Origin: Rubrobacter calidifluminis
GTDB taxonomy: Bacteria; Actinomycetota; Rubrobacteria; Rubrobacterales; Rubrobacteraceae
Reading direction: 5' to 3'
Assembly: GCF_028617075.1 (NCBI RefSeq)
Contig: NZ_JAQKGV010000014.1
Span: 35,412 to 99,411 of the forward strand
Length of the DNA: 64,000 nucleotides
The position numbers and the translations under genes were made by a program. Of the stretch, positions 24,908 through 33,552 are shown piece by piece (position 1 is the first letter of the stretch; each line of letters begins with the position of its first letter). The notes below the pieces were generated by a model. That model was not told where the DNA came from. It did not search any database and worked only from the letters and a program-made list of their open reading frames with translations.

Positions 24908-26224
24908 TCAGTCCTCGTAGTAGTCGAGGCCCGTGTGGTGGATGACCTCTTCGCCCATGATCGTGCGCAGGGTATTCTTCAGCTTCATGAGCTGGATGAA
25001 GAGGTCGTGCTCCGGGTAGAGCTCCGGCGGGACCATCGGGCTCTTGAAGTAGAACGAGAGCCACTCCTGGATGCCGCCCATCGAAGCCCGCTGCGCGAGG
25101 TCGAGGAAGAGTGCCAGGTCGAGCACGATCGGGGCCGCCAGGATCGAGTCGCGGGCGAGGAAGTTGATCTTTATCTGCATCGGGTAGCCGAGCCACCCGA
25201 AGATGTCTATGTTGTCCCAGCCCTCCTTCGCATCACCCCGCGGCGGGTAGTAGTTGATCTTGACCAGGTGGGAGAGTTTGCCGTAGAGCTCGGGGTAGAC
25301 GTCGGGCTGAAGGATGTAGTCGAGGACCGAGAGCTTCGAGACTTCCTTGCTCTTGAGGTTCTCCGGAGCGTCGAGCACCTCCCCGTCGCGGTTGCCGAGG
25401 ATGTTGGTCGAGAACCAGCCCTCCATCCCGAGCATCCTGGCCTTGATACCGGGAGCCACCACCGTCTTCATCCAGGTCTGTCCGGTCTTGTAGTCCTTCC
25501 CCGCTATCGGAACACCCCGCTCGGTGGCGAGCTGCACCAGAGCCGGAATGTCTACCGCGAGAGAGGGCGAACCATTGGCATAGGGCACCCCCTCCATGAT
25601 CGCCGCGTAGGCGTAGATCATCGCCGGAGAGATGGCTGGGCTGGACTCATCGAGTCCCCTCTCGAAGGCCTCCACGGTGGTGTGGACGTCCTGCACCTGC
25701 AGGTAGGCCTCGGTCGAGGCACAGCTGATCATCACCACCCGTTCAAGCCCGTTCTCCCGCTTGAAGCGCCTTATGTCCTCCCTCACCTGCTCGGCAGCCT
25801 CCCTGAGAGAGGAGTAGCGCTTCCTGTGCGTCGCCTCAAGCCTCCCCACGTAACGCTCGTCGAAGACCGCCGGCCATGGTCTCACCCGCTTGAGCTCGTC
25901 CCGCACTGTGTTGAGATGCTCTTTCTCCAGCACCCCCGCGACCACGGCAGCCTCATAGGCGTCGTCAGGGAATGCATCCCACCCGCCGAAGACGAGATCC
26001 CCCAACTCCGCCAGCGGCACGAACTCCTTTATCTTCGGGTTCCGTTCCTCGGTGCGCTTGCCGAGCCTGATCGTGCCAAGCTGCGTCAGAGAGCCAACCG
26101 GATCACCAAACCCTTTCTTTATCAGCTCGACCCCCGCCATGAACGTCGTCGCCACCGCACCCATCCCGGGCATCAAAACTCCGAGCCTGCCCTCCGCAGG
26201 ACTTATCTTCCTCGCTGCACCCAT
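24908..26224 (-). CDS. ino1: myo-Inositol-1-phosphate synthase
   Basis: 438 residues. Converts glucose 6-phosphate to L-myo-inositol 1-phosphate with NAD. N-terminal V-L-M-P-G-M-G-A-V-A-T-T; signature segments V-M-I-S-C-A-S-T-E, N-G-S-P-S-L-A-V-D, I-A-G-K-D-Y-K-T-G-Q-T and the catalytic lysine region L-V-K-I-N-Y-Y-P-P. Divergent from the IPCT/DIPP synthase gene. Together they give di-myo-inositol phosphate, a heat and salt solute of hyperthermophiles that is also reported in Rubrobacter; the product also feeds phosphatidylinositol and mycothiol-type pathways. Confidence 0.95.
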   Translation of the reverse strand: MGAARKISPAEGRLGVLMPGMGAVATTFMAGVELIKKGFGDPVGSLTQLGTIRLGKRTEERNPKIKEFVPLAELGDLVFGGWDAFPDDAYEAAVVAGVLEKEHLNTVRDELKRVRPWPAVFDERYVGRLEATHRKRYSSLREAAEQVREDIRRFKRENGLERVVMISCASTEAYLQVQDVHTTVEAFERGLDESSPAISPAMIYAYAAIMEGVPYANGSPSLAVDIPALVQLATERGVPIAGKDYKTGQTWMKTVVAPGIKARMLGMEGWFSTNILGNRDGEVLDAPENLKSKEVSKLSVLDYILQPDVYPELYGKLSHLVKINYYPPRGDAKEGWDNIDIFGWLGYPMQIKINFLARDSILAAPIVLDLALFLDLAQRASMGGIQEWLSFYFKSPMVPPELYPEHDLFIQLMKLKNTLRTIMGEEVIHHTGLDYYED

Positions 26225-26490
26225 GGACCCTCCTTTCTGTATGCATACCCGACACCACAGAACCTGACGACCTCTGAGTATACCGCAAACAACTCTTTAT
26301 AAGCTTTCGTTCTTTTTACGCCAACAAAGATTGTTCAGATGTAATGATTGAAAGATCACGTGTTGCGAGTTAACATTGGAGCAACTTTCTGAGCGGTGGA
26401 TTGCCTGGCACCGGACCCGGCCCGGATATGTTTTTCCGGGCGGATCTCTTCTTGCGTGTCTGGCGGGCTTTTGGAGCCGGAGGTGTGAGG

Positions 26491-27774
26491 ATGATGGTGC
26501 AGGAGACTGAAACCGGCGCGGCTGTACTCGCTGCGGGCTTCGGGGAGAGGATGCGGGACTGTGGCAGACCCAAGCCGCTCGTGCGGGTGGGTGGTCTGAC
26601 GCTTCTGGAGAGGACCGTGCGCACGCTGAGGGCGGGTGGGCTCGAGGGGCCGGTGGTCGTCGTGGTGGGCTACCGGGCCGAGGAGGTTTCGCGGTTCTGC
26701 GAGGAGAGAGATCTCGCGGTGAGGGTGGTCGAGAACCCGGACTATCCGCGGGGCAACGGGACGTCGGTACTGGCTGCGATTGATCATCTACCGGAGAGGT
26801 TCGTGGTCTCCATGGTGGATCACGTACATAGTCCGGAGGCAGTGCGCAGGCTTCTCGTCCAGCGGGGGGAGTTCGTTGCGGCGGTGGACAGTCGGCCGCT
26901 GTTTGCGGATCCTGCCGAGGCCACCCGGGTAAGGCTGCGGGGCGGGGGCGTGGTCGACTTTGGTAAGGGGCTTACGCCCTACGACGCGCTGGATGCGGGG
27001 CTGTTTTTGTGCTCCCGCAGTGTACTGCAGAAGCTCTCCGGCGAGGAGGATGGACCGCTCTCCTGGAACGAGCTGAAACGGAGGTGGCTTGCACAGGGAG
27101 GACGGATAGAGGCAGTAGACCTCGACGGAGCGCCGTGGACTGACGTGGACACGCCGGCCGACATCGAGCGGGCGCTGGAAGCCATCCTGAGCTGGGCCGC
27201 ATCCGGCAATGACGGCTTCGTCTCGCGACACTTCAATCGCAGGCTGAGTCGCCGGGTGACCCGCCGGCTGCTCGGCACCCCGGTAGCGCCGGATCACGTG
27301 AGCCTGGCCAGCTTCGCGCTGGCCGCGGCGGGGGCGTTCTCGATCTTGCGTGGCCGGATGAGGCTCGGGGGGGCGCTGGTACAGCTATCTTCGGTGGTGG
27401 ACGGCTGCGACGGGGAACTCGCCCGGGCCCGGCTCGAGTCCTCCCCGAGAGGGGGCGTGCTCGACGCAGTCCTGGACCGCTGGTCGGATGCTCTCGTGAT
27501 CTCCGCGCTCGCCGCACGCCGAAGGTCAGCGCAAATCCTCGGCTATCCGGCGCTCGCCGGAGCGTTGCTCGTACCGTACACCAGGGCCCGCTGGGAGGCG
27601 ACCATCGGCAAAATACCGCGCAGTTTCACGGGCCTCGGCGCGACCCGCGACGTGCGGCTGGCGATCCTCGCTCTCGGCGCACTCCTCGGGCGTCCTGCTC
27701 CCGCCCTCGGTGCCGTCGCTCTCCTCTCCAACGTCGAAGTGGTACGCCGGCTGGCCGGACTACCGGGCTTCTGA
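26491..27774 (+). CDS. Bifunctional inositol-1-phosphate cytidylyltransferase / di-myo-inositol phosphate phosphate synthase
   Basis: 427 residues. N-terminal half: nucleotidyltransferase (A-A-V-L-A-A-G-F-G-E-R-M near 10-21; V-D-T-P-A-D at the domain end near 220) that makes CDP-inositol. C-terminal half: membrane CDP-alcohol phosphotransferase with D304-G-C-D307-G-E-L-A-R and the distal G-x3-D-x3-D, joining CDP-inositol to inositol 1-phosphate. This fusion is the known DIP route in Archaeoglobus, Thermotoga-type organisms and Rubrobacter. ATG 26491 has GGAGGT six bases before it; the longer frame to 26401 lacks an SD. Confidence 0.92.
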   Translation: MMVQETETGAAVLAAGFGERMRDCGRPKPLVRVGGLTLLERTVRTLRAGGLEGPVVVVVGYRAEEVSRFCEERDLAVRVVENPDYPRGNGTSVLAAIDHLPERFVVSMVDHVHSPEAVRRLLVQRGEFVAAVDSRPLFADPAEATRVRLRGGGVVDFGKGLTPYDALDAGLFLCSRSVLQKLSGEEDGPLSWNELKRRWLAQGGRIEAVDLDGAPWTDVDTPADIERALEAILSWAASGNDGFVSRHFNRRLSRRVTRRLLGTPVAPDHVSLASFALAAAGAFSILRGRMRLGGALVQLSSVVDGCDGELARARLESSPRGGVLDAVLDRWSDALVISALAARRRSAQILGYPALAGALLVPYTRARWEATIGKIPRSFTGLGATRDVRLAILALGALLGRPAPALGAVALLSNVEVVRRLAGLPGF

Positions 27775-27792
27775 GCTCCCGCGAACGGCGAG

Positions 27793-27841
27793 TTATCCAC
27801 CGTCTGGCCATCTTATCCACAACATGTTGTGGATAAGATGG
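27793..27841. repeat. DnaA-box cluster with perfect 34-bp palindrome
   Basis: 27808..27841 is a perfect 17+17 palindrome; the left arm is CCATCTTATCCACAACA. It contains two exact consensus DnaA boxes facing each other: TTATCCACA at 27813..27821 and TGTGGATAA at 27828..27836. A third box with one mismatch (TTATCCACC) is at 27793..27801. It lies between two convergent genes, 34 bp after the DIPP synthase stop and 17 bp before the NUDIX stop. Confidence 0.85.
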
Positions 27842-27858
27842 GCGGGCACGTCCACCCT

Positions 27859-28500
27859 TCAATCGGGCTTCCAGCCCAATCGGACGAGCAACCCGGCGGT
27901 CATCGCCGCCGTCGCCCCCCATATGTTGTGATCACCGACCGAGAAGACGGGAACCTCGTACTCGCGCCCGTCGCGCCGCCAGACTATCTCCCGGAAGGTC
28001 TCGGGAGCCATCAGTACCTCGAGCGGGACGGTGAACACCTCCTGGACCTCACCGGGCGAGGAGAGAGAGTACTCCGCACCTTTGGGCAACAGGCCGACGT
28101 AGGGGCTGACCAGGAAACCCGAGGCCGGGATGTACATCTTCTCCAGCCTCCCGAGAACCTCGACCCGGGAGGGGTCGAGCAACACCTCCTCGTGAGACTC
28201 GCGCAGCGCGGTCTCCATAAGAGAGGAATCCCTCGGCTCGAACCGGCCGCCCGGAAACGAGATCTGACCGGCATGGTTGCGCAGGCCCTCCTTTCGCAGG
28301 GTGTAGATGATCCTCTTCTCACCGCGGACCACCGGAATGAGCACGGCGGCCTCCCGCACGCGTGCCCCCGCGGGGGGCACCCTCGGTCGGCGCTTTCCCG
28401 TCTCGAGGTCACGCGGAGAGAACCTCTCGTACACCTCGCGCCAGTTGGGCAGCGGTCGGGATACAGCCTCGCGCAGACGCCTATCAAACCCGTCCTCCAT
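27859..28500 (-). CDS. NUDIX hydrolase (CoA pyrophosphatase-like)
   Basis: 213 residues from ATG 28500. Nudix box at ~98-120: G-G-R-F-E-P-R-D, then E-T-A-L-R-E-S-H-E-E-V (G-x5-E-x7-R-E-x2-E-E). The upstream L-R-N-H-A-G-Q-I-S-F-P-G-G is the segment shared with CoA diphosphatases (NudL). A GGGCTA/TAGCCC inverted repeat with TATATT inside lies just upstream (28502..28517) and may hold the promoter. The frame stays open into the decayed mechanosensitive channel up to 28791; that part belongs to the pseudogene. Confidence 0.88.
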   Translation of the reverse strand: MEDGFDRRLREAVSRPLPNWREVYERFSPRDLETGKRRPRVPPAGARVREAAVLIPVVRGEKRIIYTLRKEGLRNHAGQISFPGGRFEPRDSSLMETALRESHEEVLLDPSRVEVLGRLEKMYIPASGFLVSPYVGLLPKGAEYSLSSPGEVQEVFTVPLEVLMAPETFREIVWRRDGREYEVPVFSVGDHNIWGATAAMTAGLLVRLGWKPD

Positions 28501-28509
28501 AGGGCTAAA

Positions 28510-29355
28510 TATAGCCCATGGGCCCTCCCAGCGGCGAAACCTGACCATCCGGGACCAACCATCGGGCACACGCAAAACCGTCGTCGGGTAGGGGATGCCA
28601 ATGCCCTCATCGCGGTAGCGGGAATGCACCAGCTTGACGAACTCGTGCAGGATCAGGTACTGCCCGGCGACCTCCCGGGTCCGCAGGATCACGCTGAAAT
28701 CTATGCCGTAGTCCCCTAAGTTGTTATATCGGACAGCAGGCTCGAACCCGGGCACGCCACCCTCTATCCCGGACATGAACTCGTTGGCCACCTATACGGC
28801 GGCGACACGCTCGACATGCGCGAGATCGCTCTCGTACCCCACCCCGAGAGGCACGACGATCGACATCTCCCGCTCCGGCCGTTAGTGGTTGGTTATCGTC
28901 GAGGCGCTCAGCGTGGAATTCGGCACGACGACCATGTTTTGGGGCAGCGCCCGGATGGTCGTGTTGCGCCAGTTTATATCCTCGACATATCCCTCCTCCC
29001 CGGAAGAGAGCTTTATGTACTCCCCAGGCCGGACCTGCCCAGAGGCGATGATCAGGACACCGGAGAGCAGGTTCGGGAGCGTCTGCAGCACCACGAGCAT
29101 CCCTGTTGAGACGACGGCGACCTGCGCCACGCGCGGCAACAGGTATGACGACGGCAATCCCCGGACCCGTCGCGAGTAGAGGCTCACGGGCTCCCCTGTG
29201 ATCCTGGCGGCGACCACAACCCCGGAGAAGATGAGCACGACAGGAAGAATCCCGTCGGCAAACTCCTCGGCCTGGCGGACGCGGCGGCGACGGGGCGCTC
29301 CCGGCCCGGCTGGGCCACGGAGAGAACCCTTCTGCGACGAGCACCAGGGAGGCAT
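28510..29355 (-). pseudogene. mscS: Decayed small-conductance mechanosensitive channel (MscS family)
   Basis: The complement encodes clear MscS segments: the beta domain R-P-G-E-Y-I-K-L, G-Y-V-E-D-I-N-W-R-N-T-T-I-R and V-V-V-P-N-S-T-L, then V-P-L-G-V-G-Y-E-S-D and a C-terminal alpha/beta part. Two nonsense codons break it in frame: TAA at 28884..28882 and TAG at 28794..28792. The pore helix TM3 is missing: L-V-V-L-Q-T runs straight into L-P-N-L-L-S-G, as if an internal deletion had joined the two. The N-terminus is also unclear. No stop separates the remnant from the NUDIX frame. Confidence 0.8.
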
Positions 29356-29365
29356 AGCATCCCCA

Positions 29366-29854
29366 GCAGGAGAGGCTGCACTTCACCGTCTTCGATCCGA
29401 CGACCACAGATTCCACGGAGCTTCGCGAGCTGATGCGCGGGGGACCTGCCCGGTCCCCCGGTGGATAAGTATGTCCATCGAGGTCTGTAACCGTCCTCCG
29501 CTCTCAGAACAGGAGCGAATCCAGGGCGTCACCGCAGGAGCGGTGCCCCGCCCGGCAAAGAGGACGAGTTCGTCCCTGTGAGCCGGCGCCACTCCCCCAA
29601 ACTCCCACGTCCACCTCGCGCACGCGGAACCCGGCGTGAAGATCCTGCATCGCGGTCACTCGTCCACCGACGGCATGGACGCGGGAACCGGCCAGCTCGG
29701 CGCCGGTCTCTTCGCCGGCAGTTCATTTCGCTGCAGCACAGGCCAGGGGTGTGGGAGCGGCTCATGGAGTACATTAACATCCGGCAGCGCCATCTTCGCC
29801 TGCCCGCCCGAGGCGCGCAGAGGCGGCTACGTCGGGAACGGGATCCTCTCCTGA
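29366..29854 (+). pseudogene. Decayed DyP-type (EfeB-like) peroxidase, C-terminal remnant
   Basis: Fragments of a DyP peroxidase occur in two alternating plus-strand frames. They are T-V-F-D-P-T near 29385, a later Q-E-R-I-Q-G near 29511, V-K-I-L-H-R-G-H-S near 29633 with D-G-M-D-A-G-T-G-Q-L-G-A-G-L-F, then in the other frame R-Q-F-I-S-L-Q near 29718 and M-E-Y-I-N, then back to S-G-S-A-I-F-A-C-P-P near 29785. Stops and frameshifts separate them and the N-terminal two thirds is absent. Family assignment is by remembered motif pattern (L-R-R-G, D-x-G-L-F, Q-F-I-P-L-Q-R-R-L, G-S-A). Confidence 0.65.
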
Positions 29855-29905
29855 AGCAGGCGACGCCGGTAGAATTACCGGATCGCGGTGGACGAGGAGG
29901 AGCCA

Positions 29906-30721
29906 TTGGAGCTATTCGGTCTGGACATAGGTGGATCGGGGATAAAAGGCGCCCCGGTGGACGTCGGGACGGGCGAGCTTCTCTCGGAGAGGGTCCGGGT
30001 CGGCACGCCTCAGCCAGCCACACCCGGGGCCATCGTCGAGAGCGCGCTCGAGGTCCTGGCAGCCTGCGGTTGGGAAGGCCCCGTCGGGTGCGGGTTCCCG
30101 GCGGTGGTGAAGGACGGGGTCGTAAGGACCGCTGCCAACGTGGACGAGTCGAACGTGGGCTTCGACCTGCAGGACGCCCTCGAGCGTGAGACCAGACATC
30201 CGGTGCGTGTCATAAACGACGCCGACGCGGCGGGGCTCGCGGAGATGCGCTGGGGAGCCGGGCGGGGAGAGAAGGGCGTCGTGCTGATGCTGACGCTCGG
30301 CACCGGTATCGGGACCGCGCTATTTACCGGGGGAAGGCTGGTTCCGAACACCGAGCTCGGTCATATCGAGATCGCCGGCTACGACGCCGAGATGCGCGCC
30401 TCGGACGGGGCGCGCAAACGCGAGAAGCTCGGCTGGAAGAAGTGGTCTAGACGCCTTGAGGAGTACATAAGGCACATCGAAGACCTTCTCTGGCCCGACC
30501 TCATCATCATCGGCGGCGGGGTGAGCAAAAAATTCGAGAAATTCATGGCCCACGTCGACGTGAGGACAAGGGTCGTGCCGGCCAGGATGCACAACGCAGC
30601 CGGCATAGCCGGCGCCGCTCTGGCCGCGTCGGAGGTTCTCAGCCCTGCGGACGACGGGGGTTCCGGATCAGATCCAGCGCCTCCGCCCGGTAGGCGGCGT
30701 CCTCGAAGAGCACCCCCCTGA
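29906..30721 (+). CDS. ppgK: Polyphosphate glucokinase (ROK family)
   Basis: 271 residues. Phosphorylates glucose using polyphosphate and/or ATP. ROK phosphate loop [12 protein letters not shown] at the N-terminus, N-D-A-D-A-A-G near 106 and G-T-G-I-G-T-A near 130. The zinc-type C-x-C-G-C of other ROK kinases is absent, as in PpgK. TTG 29906 follows GAGGAGG at optimal spacing and gives the usual [10 protein letters not shown] start; a GTG at 29888 would add six residues. The last ~27 residues (Pro/Arg-rich) are antisense to folE and look like an accidental extension. Confidence 0.9.
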   Translation: MELFGLDIGGSGIKGAPVDVGTGELLSERVRVGTPQPATPGAIVESALEVLAACGWEGPVGCGFPAVVKDGVVRTAANVDESNVGFDLQDALERETRHPVRVINDADAAGLAEMRWGAGRGEKGVVLMLTLGTGIGTALFTGGRLVPNTELGHIEIAGYDAEMRASDGARKREKLGWKKWSRRLEEYIRHIEDLLWPDLIIIGGGVSKKFEKFMAHVDVRTRVVPARMHNAAGIAGAALAASEVLSPADDGGSGSDPAPPPGRRRPRRAPP

Positions 30722-31238
30722 GCGCCGAGGTGACCGTGATGCTGCCTGGTTTCTGCACGCCTCTCGCCGTCATGCACAGGTGCTCGGCCTCGATCACCAC
30801 GATCGAACCCTTCGCCGCGAGGCAGTTGTACAGGTCGTCGGCGATCTGCTCGGTCAACCGCTCCTGCAGCTGGGGGCGTCTGGCGTAACCCTCCACGAGA
30901 CGCGCGATCTTGGAGATCCCGACGACCTTGCGGTCCGGTATGTAGCCGACGTGCGCACGTCCGATGAAGGGCACCAGATGGTGCTCGCACATGCTGTAGA
31001 GGCTTATGTCCCGCACCAGGATGAGACCGTCGTAGCCCTCGGTAAAACCGATCTCCAGGTGCTCCGCCGGGTTCTCGCGCAGGCCGGAGAAGAAGTGCTC
31101 GTAGGCTTCTGCCACGCGGGAAGGGGTGCCGATGAGCCCCTCCCGCCCGGGATCCTCGCCTATCGCCTCCAGAATCTCGCGCACCGCGTGCTCGATCTTC
31201 TGCCTGTCTATCCCCCGCTGTTTGAGCCGATCGACCAA
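30639..31238 (-). CDS. folE: GTP cyclohydrolase I
   Basis: 199 residues. First enzyme of tetrahydrofolate synthesis. Zinc and active-site motifs [10 protein letters not shown] near 83 and [11 protein letters not shown] near 151. TTG at 31238, five bases after the TAG of the HAD gene, so the two are an operon. The 3' end overlaps the convergent ppgK frame by 83 bp. Confidence 0.95.
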   Translation of the reverse strand: MVDRLKQRGIDRQKIEHAVREILEAIGEDPGREGLIGTPSRVAEAYEHFFSGLRENPAEHLEIGFTEGYDGLILVRDISLYSMCEHHLVPFIGRAHVGYIPDRKVVGISKIARLVEGYARRPQLQERLTEQIADDLYNCLAAKGSIVVIEAEHLCMTARGVQKPGSITVTSALRGVLFEDAAYRAEALDLIRNPRRPQG

Positions 31239-31242
31239 GAAG

Positions 31243-31938
31243 CTACCCCCTGATCAGCCGCGGAAGCGGCCGGAGATCGGGAATCTTCGCCAGAGCCTCT
31301 GGGGACTCCAGGTCTCCCCGGCGGTCCACCAGCACCGCACCAATCCCCACCGCCGCGGCACCTCTTATGTCTGCGACCGGATCGTTCCCCACGTGCAGGG
31401 TCCTGTCGCGGACATCCTCCATCCCGCTCACCCTCAGAGCCTCCTCGAAGATCTCGCGCCCCGGTTTCTCCTCCCCCACGACCGCTGAGACCACGAGACC
31501 GTCGAAGAATTCCAGCCAGCCGAGATCCCGGAGCACCTCCTCCAGGAGCACGTCCCAGTTGGAGACCACATAGATCCTGCAGCCCATGCGCCTGAGCTCC
31601 CCGAGCACCTCCTCCGTCTCCGGGTAGGGGCGGAAGGAGATCCTGCGATCCGCTATCTCCGCCAGCACCTCCACCGGCGCCTCGACTCCTAGCATCCGGG
31701 CGGTCTTCTCGGCGTTGGCCTTCTTGAAGGCCTCGAGTTCTTCCCGGGTCGGGTATTTTATGTTCTCGGAGATGTGCGTCCTTATGCTCTCCTGGATCGG
31801 CCCGGCCGCCGCCTCGACCGTGATGGGACCGTCCTTGGCGTAGCGCCCGAGGTCCCTCACGTAGCCCTCCACGTCGAGGTCGACCCACAGAAGCGTCCCG
31901 TCAACGTCGAGGAAGACCGTATCGTAACGCACCCTCAA
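31243..31938 (-). CDS. HAD-superfamily hydrolase
   Basis: 231 residues. Motif I D-V-D-G-T-L near 11 (D-x-D), motif II V-V-S-N-W near 128, motif III K-P (G-E-E-K-P-G-R) near 160 and motif [11 protein letters not shown] near 188. Looks like the HAD subfamily IA with an alpha-helical cap at ~18-85. Substrate unknown. Upstream of folE and probably co-transcribed. Confidence 0.88.
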   Translation of the reverse strand: MRVRYDTVFLDVDGTLLWVDLDVEGYVRDLGRYAKDGPITVEAAAGPIQESIRTHISENIKYPTREELEAFKKANAEKTARMLGVEAPVEVLAEIADRRISFRPYPETEEVLGELRRMGCRIYVVSNWDVLLEEVLRDLGWLEFFDGLVVSAVVGEEKPGREIFEEALRVSGMEDVRDRTLHVGNDPVADIRGAAAVGIGAVLVDRRGDLESPEALAKIPDLRPLPRLIRG

Positions 31939-32032
31939 AACGCCTCCCCTAAAAATCCTCTAAAAACTGCAACCTCCCGCGCGCAGCGGCCGAAGACCAG
32001 TATACGCCCGTCCGGGCACCCCGCAGGGCCCT

Positions 32033-32268
32033 TCAGAGAATCTCGACGTCGTAGCCGTGACGGTCGGAAAGCTCTTGAGCAGGCGGCCGAAGTGCTCCGA
32101 GGACTCGTAGGAGAATTAGAAGCAGACCGAGAAGGGATAGCCCTCCCCGGACCCAAAGCGCACGTGCTCGCAAACCAGCCCAGGCTCGTCCAAGAGGTCG
32201 CGCACAGGCTCGACGTCCGTCTTCTCCTCGATACCTCCGATCCGCAGTGGCCTGTCTCCCATCTCCAT
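32033..32268 (-). pseudogene. Decayed small gene, unknown family
   Basis: ATG 32268 opens a 50-residue frame (M-E-M-G-D-R-P-L-R-I-G-G-I-E-E-K) ending at TAA 32116. The same frame continues sensibly after the stop (S-Y-E-S-S-E-H-F-G-R-L-L). A one-base shift then gives Q-E-L-S-D-R-H-G-Y-D-V-E-I-L and a TGA at 32033. A stop and a frameshift in an otherwise coherent ~78-residue protein indicate decay. A genuine 50-residue protein is the alternative. Sits upstream of the HAD gene and after the M29 gene. Confidence 0.5.
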
Positions 32269-32290
32269 ATCCTCTCGCCTCCGGGTTTCC

Positions 32291-33388
32291 TCACAGATCA
32301 AACCCGACGAAGCGCCCGTCCTTCTGCAGGAGCTCCCCGTCGACGTAGAGCTCCCCGCCCTGCCGCAGATCGCAGATGAGGTCCCAGTGGACACTGGAGG
32401 AGTTTCTACCGCCGGTCTGGGCATAGGACTGGCCAAGCGCGAGGTGGACGGTGCCGCCCAGCTTCTCGTCGAAGAGTATGCTTCGCGTGGCGCGTGGGAT
32501 CTCGTAGTTGGTGCCGATGCCGAGTTCCCCGAGGTAACGCGAGCCCTCGTCGGCGTCAAGCATGCTCGTGAGGTACTCCTCGCCCTTCTCGGCCGCAGCC
32601 TCCACCACCCTCCCCTCGTGGAAGGTGAGGTGCACCCCGGAGACGTCCCTCCCCCCCACAGTCGCCGGGACTCCGAAGTAGACGTGCCCCTCGGCGGAAT
32701 CCTCGACGGGACCGGTGAAGATCTCACCACAGGGCAGGTTGTGCTGACCGGAGTCCTCGAGGAATCTGCGTCCTTCGACCGAGAGCGTCAGCTCGGTGCC
32801 CGGCCCGACGATGCGCACCTCTCTGCCCCGCTCCAGCCTCTCGGCGAGCCTTCGCTGTTCGGCGGAGCGCGCGCTCCAGAAGGCTGCCGGGTCCTCCCGG
32901 TCGAGCGCCAGGGCCGAGAAAACGAACTCCTCGTACTCGCGCAGGCCCATCTCGGACTCCTGCGCCAGGGCGTTCGTCGGATAGAGCGTCAGAATCCAGC
33001 GATCCCTTTCGATCACTAGGTCAGTCAGGTGCTTGTCTCGGAGCGCAAGCGCCCGCTGTTTCTCAGGATCTACTCCGGAGAGTGCCCGGGTGTTCTCCGG
33101 TGCCATGATCTGCACGAAGGCGTCGGCCTGTTCGTAGACGGAGCGCATTATTGAAGGGGTCTTCCGGTAGTGGGCATCCCCCGCGTGCTCGAAGAAGACC
33201 TCCTGCAGCCCCGGCACGGAGACCAGCGTCACTGGCACGGCGCCGGCATCCAACACCCGCGCGTAGACCTCCCGGATGAGGGGGGCCGCGGCGATTCCGC
33301 CGGTGATGAGCACCTGCTCCCCCTCGCGGGCTCCTATGGAGTACCGGACCATCACGTCAGCGAGCTTGGTGAGCCTCTCGTCGCGCAC
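32291..33388 (-). CDS. Aminopeptidase, M29 (thermophilic AmpS/aminopeptidase T) family
   Basis: 365 residues. Cobalt/zinc-dependent aminopeptidase removing N-terminal residues. Family segments: N-L-P-C-G-E-I-F-T-G-P near 226, Y-L-G-E-L-G-I-G-T-N near 287, L-F-D-E-K-L-G-G-T-V-H-L-A-L-G near 309 and S-S-V-H-W-D near 335, which supply the metal ligands. GTG 33388 has AGAGG upstream; the longer frame to 33475 is not supported. Divergent from the serine hydrolase gene. Confidence 0.92.
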   Translation of the reverse strand: MRDERLTKLADVMVRYSIGAREGEQVLITGGIAAAPLIREVYARVLDAGAVPVTLVSVPGLQEVFFEHAGDAHYRKTPSIMRSVYEQADAFVQIMAPENTRALSGVDPEKQRALALRDKHLTDLVIERDRWILTLYPTNALAQESEMGLREYEEFVFSALALDREDPAAFWSARSAEQRRLAERLERGREVRIVGPGTELTLSVEGRRFLEDSGQHNLPCGEIFTGPVEDSAEGHVYFGVPATVGGRDVSGVHLTFHEGRVVEAAAEKGEEYLTSMLDADEGSRYLGELGIGTNYEIPRATRSILFDEKLGGTVHLALGQSYAQTGGRNSSSVHWDLICDLRQGGELYVDGELLQKDGRFVGFDL

Positions 33389-33552
33389 GACACCTCTCTT
33401 TCGATTGAAACCCGGACATAAAGAGAGGTTATCATCCGCCGGGGAACACAGGAGGCCGCGCGGGATCTGTGGCATCCTTTCTCTCCTGTGCGTTCCGCGA
33501 GAACCAGGAACGAAGCAGGGTCGACGATCTCGACGTCGGAGAGGTGCCGGTC

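Noticed and set aside
24935..26302. 455-codon plus-strand frame
   Set aside because: Exactly antisense to inositol-1-phosphate synthase; a product of high GC third positions.
27808..27841. Palindrome as an ordinary rho-independent terminator
   Set aside because: No T-run on either side and an AT-rich stem with exact DnaA boxes; a terminator role remains possible but does not explain the boxes.
28500..28791. MscS-NUDIX fusion protein
   Set aside because: The N-terminal ~97 codons are the tail of a channel gene interrupted by stops just upstream; the NUDIX domain has its own ATG at 28500.
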